NCBI GenBank assembly: GCA_038138145.1
Contig: JAYQDD010000003.1
Coordinates: forward strand, 124,001-188,000
Direction of reading: 5' to 3'
DNA from: UBA3537 sp038138145
GTDB lineage: Bacteria; Bacteroidota; Bacteroidia; Flavobacteriales; Flavobacteriaceae
Length of the DNA stretch: 64,000 nt
The notes under the pieces are model-generated. The model was given only the letters and a program-made list of their open reading frames with translations. It was not told the DNA's origin and did no database searches. Made by a program: the position numbers and the translations under genes. Every line of letters begins with the position of its first letter. The stretch's first letter is position 1. Of the stretch, positions 42,780-51,603 are shown one piece after another.

Positions 42780-44876
42780 ATGCAAAGTTTTAGAACCGAA
42801 ATAGAAAATCCTATTGTTGAACAAGACATTATAGAATTAGCAAAGAAAATTGAGCTATTCAAAAATGGAAAAATAGATGAAGAAAAATTTAGAAGTCTTC
42901 GTCTCGCACGTGGTGTTTATGGTCAAAGACAAACAGGCGTGCAAATGATTCGTATCAAACTGCCATTTGGTAAAGTGTTAAGTAATCAGCTGCATAGAAT
43001 TGCAGATGTATCAGATGAATATTCACGTGGGCGGCTACACATTACGACGCGTCAGGATCTGCAAATTCATTATGTAGATTTAGAACGAACTCCAGAACTT
43101 TGGGCAGAGCTTGAGCGTGATGATGTAACTCTAAGAGAGGCTTGTGGGAATACTGTACGTAATGTGACAGCAAGTGAAACAGCTGGAATTGATGTCAATG
43201 AACCTTTCGATGTATCGCCCTATGCTGATGCGGTGTTTCGCTTTTTTCTGCGCAATCCAATTTGTCAAGAAATGGGCCGAAAGTTTAAAGTTTCTTTTTC
43301 CGCAACAGATGATGATACAGGATTATCATACATCCACGATTTGGGCTTTATTGCCAAAATAGAAAATGGAATTAGAGGATTTAAAGTACTTCTGGGTGGG
43401 GGACTAGGATCTCAACCACGTCATGCAGATGTTTTGTATGATTTTTTGTCTTCCGACAAAATCATTCCACTAATGGAAGGTGTTTTAAGAATTTTTGATC
43501 GACATGGAGAGCGAAAAAGTCGTGCCAAAGCACGCATGAAATTCTTAATAAAAGACATTGGGTTAGAAGCATTTAAAAAATTAGTTCAAGAAGAGCAAAA
43601 TGCTATTGAGTTTAAATCAGTCCCTATTGCATTTAGTGAATTTCCAGTATCAAAACCTGTAAAAGTAAAAGCGCCTAAAGTTGAGTTAGAGGATACTAAG
43701 GGATATGATTTATGGAAATCAACGAACCTTATTCCTCAAAAACAAGAGGGTTATTTTGCAATAGGCATAAAAGTAATATTGGGTGATTTTTACACTGATA
43801 AAGCTAGATTATTAGCAGATTTAGTACAAAATTACGCTGCAGGTGAAATTCGATTGACTTTGCGCCAAAATATTCTTGTTCCTTTTGTAAGAGAGGATCT
43901 ATTGCCATTTTTCTATCAAGAATTACAAAAATTAGGATTTGCAGAAATTGGATACAACAAAGCTGTAGACATTACTGCATGCCCTGGAACAGACACTTGT
44001 AATTTAGGAATTTCAAGCAGTACAGGAATTGCCGAGGAATTGGAGCGTGTCATAAAAGCTGAGTACCCACAGTACATTAACAATAAAGATTTAGTCATCA
44101 AAATTAGTGGTTGTATGAATGCTTGTGGGCAACACAATATGGCCAATATTGGTTTTCAAGGCATGACCATCCGAACACCAGAAAAATTAGTTGCACCAGC
44201 CTTGCAAGTGCTATTAGGAGGAGGAAATAAAGGAAATGGTCAAGGGGTATTTGCCGACAAGGTTGTAAAAATTCCAAGCAAAAGAGGACCAGAAGCTTTA
44301 CGTCGAATCCTGAACGATTTTGAGAAGAATGGCAAAGGGATATCTTTTTTTGAATATTATTCTCAGCAAGGAGAAAAATACTTCTATCAACTCCTAACCG
44401 ATTTATCAGACATAACAAACCTAACTCAAGACGACTTTATCGATTGGGGAACAAATGAAAAATACATTAAAGCAATCGGAATAGGCGAATGTGCCGGTGT
44501 GGTTATAGATTTGATAGCTACCTTATTTTTAGAAAGTGAAGAAAAAATAGATTTAGCTAAAAACGCTTTTAACCATAAAGTATATTCCAATTCAGTCTAC
44601 TTCGCATACAGTTCGATGGTCAATTCTGCCAAAGCCTTGTTGTTGTCAGAAAACATCAAAACCAATACACAATCATCAATTATTAGTCAGTTTGATGTAG
44701 ATTTTGTTCAAAACAATAAAATCAAGTTAGAAACTTCGTTTTCAGAGCTGATCTATCAAATCAGAAAATACGCTCCATCAGCATCATTTTCGGAAGCATA
44801 CATACACAATGCAGTATCTTTTTTGAACGTAGTCAGGACCTATAGAGAACAACAACAAAAGCTGGTAAAACTTTAA
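42780..44876 (+). CDS. Sulfite reductase (siroheme, 4Fe-4S) with C-terminal HEPN-like domain
   Basis: 698 residues. The first 545 or so form a nitrite/sulfite reductase: duplicated ferredoxin-like and siroheme domains (RLARGVYGQRQTGVQMIRI; GRLHITTRQDLQIHYVD; IRLTLRQNILVPFV) and the cluster/siroheme motif CPGTDTC (401-407) with CMNAC (445-449). The last 140 residues (from about 561) look like a HEPN helical domain (YFAYSSMVNSAKALLLSE, and the final NAVSFLNVVRTYREQ). The RxxxxxH motif of HEPN nucleases is absent, so RNase activity is unlikely. It reduces sulfite to sulfide using ferredoxin. Context (cysHDN, siroheme genes) argues for sulfite over nitrite. Confidence 0.93.
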   Translation: MQSFRTEIENPIVEQDIIELAKKIELFKNGKIDEEKFRSLRLARGVYGQRQTGVQMIRIKLPFGKVLSNQLHRIADVSDEYSRGRLHITTRQDLQIHYVDLERTPELWAELERDDVTLREACGNTVRNVTASETAGIDVNEPFDVSPYADAVFRFFLRNPICQEMGRKFKVSFSATDDDTGLSYIHDLGFIAKIENGIRGFKVLLGGGLGSQPRHADVLYDFLSSDKIIPLMEGVLRIFDRHGERKSRAKARMKFLIKDIGLEAFKKLVQEEQNAIEFKSVPIAFSEFPVSKPVKVKAPKVELEDTKGYDLWKSTNLIPQKQEGYFAIGIKVILGDFYTDKARLLADLVQNYAAGEIRLTLRQNILVPFVREDLLPFFYQELQKLGFAEIGYNKAVDITACPGTDTCNLGISSSTGIAEELERVIKAEYPQYINNKDLVIKISGCMNACGQHNMANIGFQGMTIRTPEKLVAPALQVLLGGGNKGNGQGVFADKVVKIPSKRGPEALRRILNDFEKNGKGISFFEYYSQQGEKYFYQLLTDLSDITNLTQDDFIDWGTNEKYIKAIGIGECAGVVIDLIATLFLESEEKIDLAKNAFNHKVYSNSVYFAYSSMVNSAKALLLSENIKTNTQSSIISQFDVDFVQNNKIKLETSFSELIYQIRKYAPSASFSEAYIHNAVSFLNVVRTYREQQQKLVKL

Positions 44877-44887
44877 CACAGAGTAGT

Positions 44888-45649
44888 ATGAAAACACCAA
44901 AACTCACTGTTGTAGGTGCAGGACCAGGCGCTATAGATTTAATCACAATTAAAGCCATAAAAGCCATAGAATCTGCTGATGTTATTCTTTACGATTCATT
45001 AATCAATACAGATTTGTTGCGCTATGCATCGCCTCTCGCAGAATTGATTTTTGTTGGTAAAAGAAAAGGTTGTTATACCTACCAACAAAGTCAAATCAAT
45101 GAGTTAATTGTTGAAAGAGCACTTGGTAAAGGCAATGTTGTTAGACTCAAAGGAGGCGATCCATTTGTTTTTGGGCGAGGTGCCGAAGAGATAGACTATG
45201 CCAGAAATTTTGGATTAGAAACAGAAGTTGTGCCAGGAATATCTTCTGCAATAGCCGTTCCAGCTTATCAAGGAATACCCCTCACTAAAAGAAATGTGTC
45301 AGAGAGTTTTTGGGTCATAACAGGAACAACAAAAGCGCATAAAATTTCTAATGATATTCCATTAGCAGCACAATCTACAGCAACAGTAGTAATTTTAATG
45401 GGAATGTCTAAACTTAAAGAAATTACAAACATATTTTCAGCCCATGGCAAAGAAAATACACCTGTAGCAATTATTCAAAATGGTACAACACCGCATGAAA
45501 AAATAGGCATTGGAACAGTTCAAACCATCTGCAATGTTGTTGAAGAAAAAGAACTATCTAATCCAGCAATAATCGTCATTGGAGAAGTTGTAGAAAAAAG
45601 AGTAGAGTTATCGTCAATTTATAATCATGTAAGTGCTTTAGCTGTTTAA
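44888..45649 (+). CDS. cobA: Uroporphyrinogen-III C-methyltransferase
   Basis: 253 residues, SUMT family. It methylates uroporphyrinogen III twice with SAM to give precorrin-2. Motifs: VVGAGPGAIDLITIKA, VRLKGGDPFVFGRGAEE, VVPGISSAIAVPAYQGIPLT, ILMGMSKL. It sits 11 bases after sulfite reductase and 2 bases before the siroheme synthase gene, so its product is destined for siroheme. Confidence 0.96.
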   Translation: MKTPKLTVVGAGPGAIDLITIKAIKAIESADVILYDSLINTDLLRYASPLAELIFVGKRKGCYTYQQSQINELIVERALGKGNVVRLKGGDPFVFGRGAEEIDYARNFGLETEVVPGISSAIAVPAYQGIPLTKRNVSESFWVITGTTKAHKISNDIPLAAQSTATVVILMGMSKLKEITNIFSAHGKENTPVAIIQNGTTPHEKIGIGTVQTICNVVEEKELSNPAIIVIGEVVEKRVELSSIYNHVSALAV

Positions 45650-45651
45650 TT

Positions 45652-46227
45652 ATGGAACGAAATAATTTATATCCTATTTTTTTAAAGCCCCATCAATTAG
45701 AAATTTTAATCATTGGCGGAGGATATGTGGCTGAAGAAAAGCTAACGTTTTTATTGAAATCTAGTCCAGACGCTAAAGTCACTATGGTCGCCCCAATGTA
45801 TAGAGCGGGTACAGTTGCTTTGGCCAAAAAAGGTAATGTAACCTTAAAAGTAGATAAATACAATGAAGCTTATTTAAAAGGGAAGCATATCGTTATTGCT
45901 ACCACCGATAATCCAGAGGTGAATTTAAAAGTTTATGAAGATTGTAGGTTAGAACAAAAGTTAGTAAATGTTGCTGATAATCCCCCTTTATGTGATTTTT
46001 ATATGGGTGGAATTGTGACCAAAGGCAACGTAAAAATTGCCATTTCTACAAATGGAAAATCGCCAACAACAGCAAAAAGATTGCGCCAGTTTTTCGAAGA
46101 AGTAATACCAGAGGATATCAATAAACTCGTAGCTAACTTAAATATATTTAGAAAAACAATAAAAGGAGATTTTGAAGAAAAAGTAAACACGCTAAACAAA
46201 ATAACGGAAACATTAATAAATAATTAA
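45652..46227 (+). CDS. Precorrin-2 dehydrogenase / sirohydrochlorin ferrochelatase
   Basis: 191 residues, equal to the N-terminal half of CysG (Met8p/SirC type). NAD-binding IIGGGYVAEEKLTFLL, then VIATTDNPEVNLKVYEDCR, VNVADNPPLCDFYMGGIV and KIAISTNGKSPTTAKRLRQFFEE. It oxidises precorrin-2 and may insert iron to make siroheme. The separate cobA gene two bases upstream supplies the other half of CysG. Confidence 0.94.
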   Translation: MERNNLYPIFLKPHQLEILIIGGGYVAEEKLTFLLKSSPDAKVTMVAPMYRAGTVALAKKGNVTLKVDKYNEAYLKGKHIVIATTDNPEVNLKVYEDCRLEQKLVNVADNPPLCDFYMGGIVTKGNVKIAISTNGKSPTTAKRLRQFFEEVIPEDINKLVANLNIFRKTIKGDFEEKVNTLNKITETLINN

Positions 46228-46228
46228 A

Positions 46229-47281
46229 ATGATAAAAACAGACATTCTGATCATTGGCGCTGGACCTACGGGTTTATTTACAGTATTTGAAGCGGGGCTA
46301 TTAAAATTAAAATGCCATTTGATCGACGCATTGGCACAGCCAGGCGGGCAGTGTAGCGAAATATACCCCAAAAAACCGATATATGATATTCCTGGATTTC
46401 CTGAAATTTTAGCAGGGGACTTGACCACTAATCTCTTAGAACAGTCAAAGCAATTTGAGCCGGGTTTTACACTTGGAGAGCGTGCGGATATTATCGAAAA
46501 GCAAGATGATGGAACTTTTATTGTGACTACAAATAAAGGAACTAAACATCATGCTCCTGTAGTCGCAATTGCAGGTGGTTTAGGTAGTTTTGAACCTCGT
46601 AAACCATTGTTAGAAAACCTTCAAAAATATGAAGATAACGGTATGGCATACATCATCAAGGATCCAGAAGTATATCGTGACAAACGTGTAGTTATAGCTG
46701 GTGGTGGAGATTCCGCTTTAGATTGGAGTATATTTTTAGCAGATATAGCAAAAGAAGTGACCTTAATTCATAGAAGAAATGAGTTTAGAGGTGCTTTAGA
46801 TTCTGTTGAAAAAGTAAGAGAATTGAAGCTTTTGAATAAAATAAATCTAATTACGCCTGCCGAGGTAACAGCATTGCATGGAAAAGATAAATTAGAAGCA
46901 ATTACAGTAACCAAAGATGGTCAAGAGCAAGTTTTAGAAACAGATAGTTTCATCCCCCTCTTTGGGTTGTCTCCAAAATTAGGCCCAATTGCGCACTGGG
47001 GTTTAGAAATTGAAAAAAATGCCATAAAAGTAGACACTTTTGATTATCAAACGAATATTCCAGGGATTTTTGCCATTGGAGATGTAAACACCTATCCGGG
47101 AAAATTAAAACTAATTCTATGCGGTTTTCATGAAGCTACTTTAATGTGTCAATCGGCCTTTAAAATTATAAATCCAGGAAAGAAAAATATATTGAAGTAT
47201 ACAACAGTGAGTGGAATTAATGGTTTTGATGGAACTAAAAAACAAGCACCCAAAGCCGTTGTTCAAGCCATAGATATTTAA
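46229..47281 (+). CDS. Ferredoxin-NADP reductase, thioredoxin-reductase-like type
   Basis: 350 residues, FAD and NADPH binding. N-terminal IIGAGPTGLFTVFEAGLL, AQPGGQCSEIYPKKPIYD (GGQ typical of this group), then VVIAGGGDSALDWSIFLA for NADPH, and FAIGDVNTYPGKLKLILCGFHEA. There is no redox CxxC of true thioredoxin reductases. It would pass electrons from NADPH to ferredoxin and on to sulfite reductase. It lies one base after the siroheme gene. Confidence 0.92.
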   Translation: MIKTDILIIGAGPTGLFTVFEAGLLKLKCHLIDALAQPGGQCSEIYPKKPIYDIPGFPEILAGDLTTNLLEQSKQFEPGFTLGERADIIEKQDDGTFIVTTNKGTKHHAPVVAIAGGLGSFEPRKPLLENLQKYEDNGMAYIIKDPEVYRDKRVVIAGGGDSALDWSIFLADIAKEVTLIHRRNEFRGALDSVEKVRELKLLNKINLITPAEVTALHGKDKLEAITVTKDGQEQVLETDSFIPLFGLSPKLGPIAHWGLEIEKNAIKVDTFDYQTNIPGIFAIGDVNTYPGKLKLILCGFHEATLMCQSAFKIINPGKKNILKYTTVSGINGFDGTKKQAPKAVVQAIDI

Positions 47282-47284
47282 GTT

Positions 47285-47605
47285 ATGTCAAATATTACAA
47301 TTAAGGTAAAAGACAGAGAAGGAATCATGCACGAGTTATTGGCTCCAACAGATATGGCTATGAACTTAATGGAAGTTCTAAAAGCTTATGAATTACCCGT
47401 TGAAGGAACCTGTGGCGGCATGGCAATGTGTGCCTCATGTCAATGTTACATAGAATCTGATCATAATCTTAATGAAATGCAAGATGAAGAAGAAGCCATG
47501 CTAAGTGAGGCATTCTATGTAAAAGACAACAGTAGATTGGGGTGTCAAATAGCCATTACAGAACAATTAGAAGGGCTAGAAATTGAACTTGCACCAGAAT
47601 ATTAA
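47285..47605 (+). CDS. 2Fe-2S ferredoxin
   Basis: 106 residues. The adrenodoxin/plant-type 2Fe-2S motif is GTCGGMAMCASCQCYI, with a fourth ligand in RLGCQIAI. It is the last gene of the cys operon, three bases after the reductase, and the second ferredoxin of the operon along with the dicluster type at 42363. Which one feeds sulfite reductase is not clear from sequence. Confidence 0.93.
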   Translation: MSNITIKVKDREGIMHELLAPTDMAMNLMEVLKAYELPVEGTCGGMAMCASCQCYIESDHNLNEMQDEEEAMLSEAFYVKDNSRLGCQIAITEQLEGLEIELAPEY

Positions 47606-47741
47606 GTAATATTTATAATGTTCAATTGGTGATTCAGGAACCTTTTCAAATCATCAAAATTTATTTGAATAAATTCCATTCAAAAATTAGTGAAAATAAA
47701 ATTTATTCCTTTATTTTGTTGCGTTCATTTATATATTGATT

Positions 47742-47863
47742 GTTATCACGAAAGGCCGAGGGAATAGACCCTGTGAAGCCTTAGCAACCCTTTACTTATT
47801 TTTAAAGAAGGTGCTAAATTCTAACCTTAATAAATCTATTCATAGATTTTAAGGACAGATAAC
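47742..47863 (+). promoter_or_regulatory. SAM-I riboswitch upstream of the split metH
   Basis: P1 pairs GTTATC (47742) with GATAAC (47858). Core: AAAGGCCGAGGGAATAGACC, then GTGAAGCCTTAGCAACCC, then GAAGGTGCTAAATTC; P3 and P4 hairpins are visible. The 136 bases between the ferredoxin stop and this element are AT-rich, with a promoter-like TATATTGA at about 47732. From 47864 to 47917 AAGTA/TACTT could form a small expression platform. It would repress metH when SAM is high. Confidence 0.93.
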
Positions 47864-47917
47864 CACAAGTAGTTCCAACGTACTTTCCTGATGACATATT
47901 GATACAATTTATCAAAG

Positions 47918-48913
47918 ATGTCAAACATTAGACAACTATTAGAAAAACGAATTTTAGTACTCGATGGTGCTATGGGTACGATGCTTCAACAGTACAATTT
48001 CTCTGAAGAAGATTATCGTGGAGAACGGTTTAAGCACTTTCCAACTTCAGTCAAGGGAAATAATGATTTACTATCCATTACCCAACCACACGCCATTGCA
48101 GAAATACACGCCAAATACTTTGAAGTAGGTGCAGATATTGTTGAAACAAACACGTTTTCGGCCACAACAATAGGGATGGCAGATTATCAGATGGAGGATT
48201 TAGTTTACGAACTCAATCATACTTCAGCAAAAATCGCAAAACAAGTCGCCGATCAATTCACAAAGCAGAACCCCGAAAAACCTCGTTTTGTTGCAGGAAG
48301 TATTGGACCAACAAACAAAACAGCAAGTTTATCCCCCGATGTTAATCGTCCAGAATATAGAGCCACATCTTTTGAAGAATTACGAATAGCATACAAGGAG
48401 CAAGTAGAAGCATTAATCGATGGAGGTGTGGACCTTCTTTTAGTCGAAACTGTTTTTGACACCCTCAATGCCAAAGCCGCATTATTTGCCATTGAAGAAG
48501 TCAAAGAAGAACGAAATATAGACATTCCCATAATGGTATCTGGAACCATTACCGATGCTTCTGGCAGAACACTTTCCGGGCAGACCGTGGAGGCGTTTTT
48601 AACATCAATTGCTCATGTACCCCTATTGAGTGTAGGGTTCAATTGCGCCTTAGGCGCAGAACAACTAAAACCATACTTACAAAGATTATCTCATGCTACA
48701 ACATTTTTTACTTCTGCGCATCCCAATGCAGGTTTGCCAAATGCCTTTGGCGAATACGATGAAACTCCGCAAGAAACACAACATTTCATTGAACCCTATT
48801 TGGAAGATGGACTGGTTAATATAATTGGCGGTTGTTGCGGTACAACACCTGACCACATAAAAGCCATTGCACAAGTCACCGAAAAATATCAACCTAGGGG
48901 ATGTAACAAATGA
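47918..48913 (+). CDS. MetH N-terminal module: homocysteine S-methyltransferase
   Basis: 331 residues. A homocysteine-binding barrel with LVLDGAMGTMLQQYNF at the N-terminus, ETNTFSATTIG, SIGPTNKTASLSPDVN, and zinc ligands in GFNCALGAEQL (about 244) and GGCCGTTPDHI (about 308-309). It equals the first domain of cobalamin-dependent methionine synthase but is encoded separately from the rest, which begins 13 bases after this stop. The two proteins together would form MetH. Confidence 0.94.
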   Translation: MSNIRQLLEKRILVLDGAMGTMLQQYNFSEEDYRGERFKHFPTSVKGNNDLLSITQPHAIAEIHAKYFEVGADIVETNTFSATTIGMADYQMEDLVYELNHTSAKIAKQVADQFTKQNPEKPRFVAGSIGPTNKTASLSPDVNRPEYRATSFEELRIAYKEQVEALIDGGVDLLLVETVFDTLNAKAALFAIEEVKEERNIDIPIMVSGTITDASGRTLSGQTVEAFLTSIAHVPLLSVGFNCALGAEQLKPYLQRLSHATTFFTSAHPNAGLPNAFGEYDETPQETQHFIEPYLEDGLVNIIGGCCGTTPDHIKAIAQVTEKYQPRGCNK

Positions 48914-48926
48914 TATCGATCAAGCA

Positions 48927-51602
48927 ATGAAAACTTCAACAAATCACTTTTTGACCCTTTCTGGATTGGAGCCCTTGATTATGACTCCAGAAATAAACTT
49001 TATAAATGTTGGAGAACGTACCAATGTTACAGGATCAAGAAGGTTCTTACGTTTGATAAAAGAAGAAAAATTTGATGAAGCCCTAGAAATAGCAAGAGAT
49101 CAAGTTGAAGGTGGTGCCCAAATTATTGATGTCAATATGGACGAAGGAATGCTTGATGGTGTGGAAGCCATGACCACCTTTTTGAACCTTATTGCATCTG
49201 AACCAGATATTGCGCGCGTACCCATTATGATCGACAGTTCAAAATGGGAGATTATTGAAGCAGGTTTGCAAGTCGTACAAGGAAAATGTGTTGTAAATTC
49301 GATAAGTTTAAAAGAAGGCGAAGAAGAATTCATCAGACAAGCAAAACGAATACTTCGCTATGGTGCTGCAGTAATCGTTATGGCGTTTGACGAGCATGGA
49401 CAAGCCGATAATTATGAACGGCGCATAGAAATTTGTGAACGATCCTATAGAATACTGGTCGATAGTGTTGGTTTCCCGCCACAAGACATCATTTTTGATC
49501 CAAATATTTTTCCTGTAGCCACTGGAATGGAAGAGCATCGCAAAAATGCATTAGATTTTTTTAATGCAACAAAATGGATTCGTGAACACTTACCCTATGC
49601 AAATGTATCGGGTGGTGTGAGTAATGTGTCTTTTTCATTTAGAGGTAACAATACAGTGCGCGAGGCAATGCACTCTGCATTTTTATATCATGCAATAAAA
49701 AATGGTATGAACATGGGGATTGTAAACCCAACACTACTGGAAGTTTATGATGATATTCCAAAAGAACTATTAGAACGTGTAGAGGATGTGCTTTTAGACC
49801 GAAGAGATGACGCTACAGAACGTCTATTGGATTTTGCAGAAACCATAAGAGGAAAGAAAAAGGAACACGATAATGCAGTTCAACAATGGAGAAATGATGC
49901 GGTACAAGAACGCATCACTCATGCTTTGGTAAAAGGAATTGATGCCTTTATTACCGAAGATGTTGAAGAAGCACGTCAATCCGTTTCAAAGCCAATAGAA
50001 GTCATAGAAGGCCACTTAATGAAAGGCATGAATGTGGTAGGCGATTTGTTTGGAAGTGGAAAAATGTTTTTGCCTCAAGTCGTAAAATCTGCACGTGTAA
50101 TGAAAAAAGCAGTGGCCTATTTACAACCATTTATTGAAGCTGAAAAAGATGGATCCGCACAATTTGCAGGTAAAATATTAATGGCAACCGTAAAAGGTGA
50201 TGTGCATGACATTGGCAAAAACATTGTCAGTGTTGTATTGGGGTGCAACAATTATGAAATTATTGACTTAGGCGTGATGGTGCCTCCCGAAAAAATCATT
50301 GAAACGGCCAAAAAAGAACAAGTAGACGCCATTGGACTAAGTGGCTTGATTACGCCTTCTTTGGACGAGATGGTTTATGTGTCAAAATCAATGGAAAAAG
50401 AGGCGCTTAATATTCCACTACTCATTGGTGGGGCGACCACTTCAAAAGCGCATGCGGCAGTAAAAATTGCACCTAATTATAGCCATAGTGTGGTGCACGT
50501 AAACGATGCTTCACGTGCTGTAACTGTAGTAGGAAATTTATTAAAAAAAGACAACAACAACTACAAAGCACAAATTCGAGATGACTATAATAAGTTTAGA
50601 GAACAATTTCTTTCCAGAACAAAACGTAAAGAATACATTTCTATTGAACAAGCTCGAAAAAATAAATTTAAAATCGATTGGGACTCAACTCAAATTGTGA
50701 CACCAAAAACACTCGGGCCACAACGCATAGAAAATATTGACCTCAAAACACTCGAACCATATATAGACTGGTCCCCATTTTTTAGAAGTTGGGATTTGCA
50801 TGGTAAATTTCCAGAAATATTATCCGATGATATTGTAGGCAAGCAGGCAACGGAACTATTTCAGGATGCAAAAAAATTGTTGAAAAAAGTGTTGGATCAA
50901 AAACTGTTAAAAGCAAAAGCTGTATACGGTATTTTTCCGGCAAATACAGTAAACCACGACGATATAGAATTGATACACGACAACAAGAAATTTAATTTTT
51001 TAACGCTTCGTCAGCAATTAAAAAAACGTGAGGGTATCCCTAATTTTGCTTTAGCAGATTTTATTGCGCCAAAAGCATTTGGAAAGCAAGATTATATGGG
51101 ATGTTTTTGTGTGTCAACTGGATTTGGTACACAAGAATTGGCACAAAAATTTGAGGCAGGACACGACGATTACAATTCGATCATGATTAAAGCAATAGCT
51201 GATAGATTGGCCGAAGCATTTGCAGAATATCTTCATGAACATGTGCGTAAAAATACTTGGGGTTATGCCGTAGAGGAGCATTTAAATAATGAAGAATTAA
51301 TAAAAGAAATATATAAGGGCATTCGTCCAGCACCAGGTTATCCCGCATGTCCAGACCATTTAGAAAAAAACACCATTTGGGAACTTTTAAACGTAAAAGA
51401 AACCATTGGTGTAGAACTTACCGAAAGTTTGGCCATGTGGCCAGCAGCCAGTGTAAGTGGGTATTATTTTGCACATCCAGAATCAAAATATTTTGGATTA
51501 GGAAAAATAACCGACGACCAACTAAAAGACTACAGCAAACGAAGGGGAATTGATTTGGACCAAGCAAAAAAATGGCTCAATCCAAACCTCATTAACGAAT
51601 AA
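48927..51602 (+). CDS. metH: MetH C-terminal part: folate, cobalamin and activation domains
   Basis: 891 residues from the ATG at 48927; a codon at 48867 would overlap the upstream gene. Domains: pterin-binding barrel (INVGERTNVTGSRRFLRLI, about 1-270), helical cap (about 310-400), B12-binding domain with the cobalt-ligating His in DVHDIGKNI (about 425), and the SAM-binding activation domain with RPAPGYPACPDH near the C-terminus. It methylates homocysteine using methyl-folate via cobalamin. The homocysteine module is on the adjacent gene. It is governed by the SAM riboswitch, not a cobalamin one. Confidence 0.94.
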   Translation: MKTSTNHFLTLSGLEPLIMTPEINFINVGERTNVTGSRRFLRLIKEEKFDEALEIARDQVEGGAQIIDVNMDEGMLDGVEAMTTFLNLIASEPDIARVPIMIDSSKWEIIEAGLQVVQGKCVVNSISLKEGEEEFIRQAKRILRYGAAVIVMAFDEHGQADNYERRIEICERSYRILVDSVGFPPQDIIFDPNIFPVATGMEEHRKNALDFFNATKWIREHLPYANVSGGVSNVSFSFRGNNTVREAMHSAFLYHAIKNGMNMGIVNPTLLEVYDDIPKELLERVEDVLLDRRDDATERLLDFAETIRGKKKEHDNAVQQWRNDAVQERITHALVKGIDAFITEDVEEARQSVSKPIEVIEGHLMKGMNVVGDLFGSGKMFLPQVVKSARVMKKAVAYLQPFIEAEKDGSAQFAGKILMATVKGDVHDIGKNIVSVVLGCNNYEIIDLGVMVPPEKIIETAKKEQVDAIGLSGLITPSLDEMVYVSKSMEKEALNIPLLIGGATTSKAHAAVKIAPNYSHSVVHVNDASRAVTVVGNLLKKDNNNYKAQIRDDYNKFREQFLSRTKRKEYISIEQARKNKFKIDWDSTQIVTPKTLGPQRIENIDLKTLEPYIDWSPFFRSWDLHGKFPEILSDDIVGKQATELFQDAKKLLKKVLDQKLLKAKAVYGIFPANTVNHDDIELIHDNKKFNFLTLRQQLKKREGIPNFALADFIAPKAFGKQDYMGCFCVSTGFGTQELAQKFEAGHDDYNSIMIKAIADRLAEAFAEYLHEHVRKNTWGYAVEEHLNNEELIKEIYKGIRPAPGYPACPDHLEKNTIWELLNVKETIGVELTESLAMWPAASVSGYYFAHPESKYFGLGKITDDQLKDYSKRRGIDLDQAKKWLNPNLINE

Positions 51603-51603
51603 T

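Noticed and set aside
47658..47675. AATTTATT/AATAAATT palindrome after the 2Fe-2S ferredoxin gene
   Set aside because: Only A-T pairs and a two-base loop; too weak for a terminator and expected by chance in such AT-rich DNA.
48867..48926. Upstream in-frame extension of the large metH part, overlapping the homocysteine module
   Set aside because: The extension overlaps the first gene's end and shows no MetH similarity; the ATG at 48927 gives the better N-terminus.
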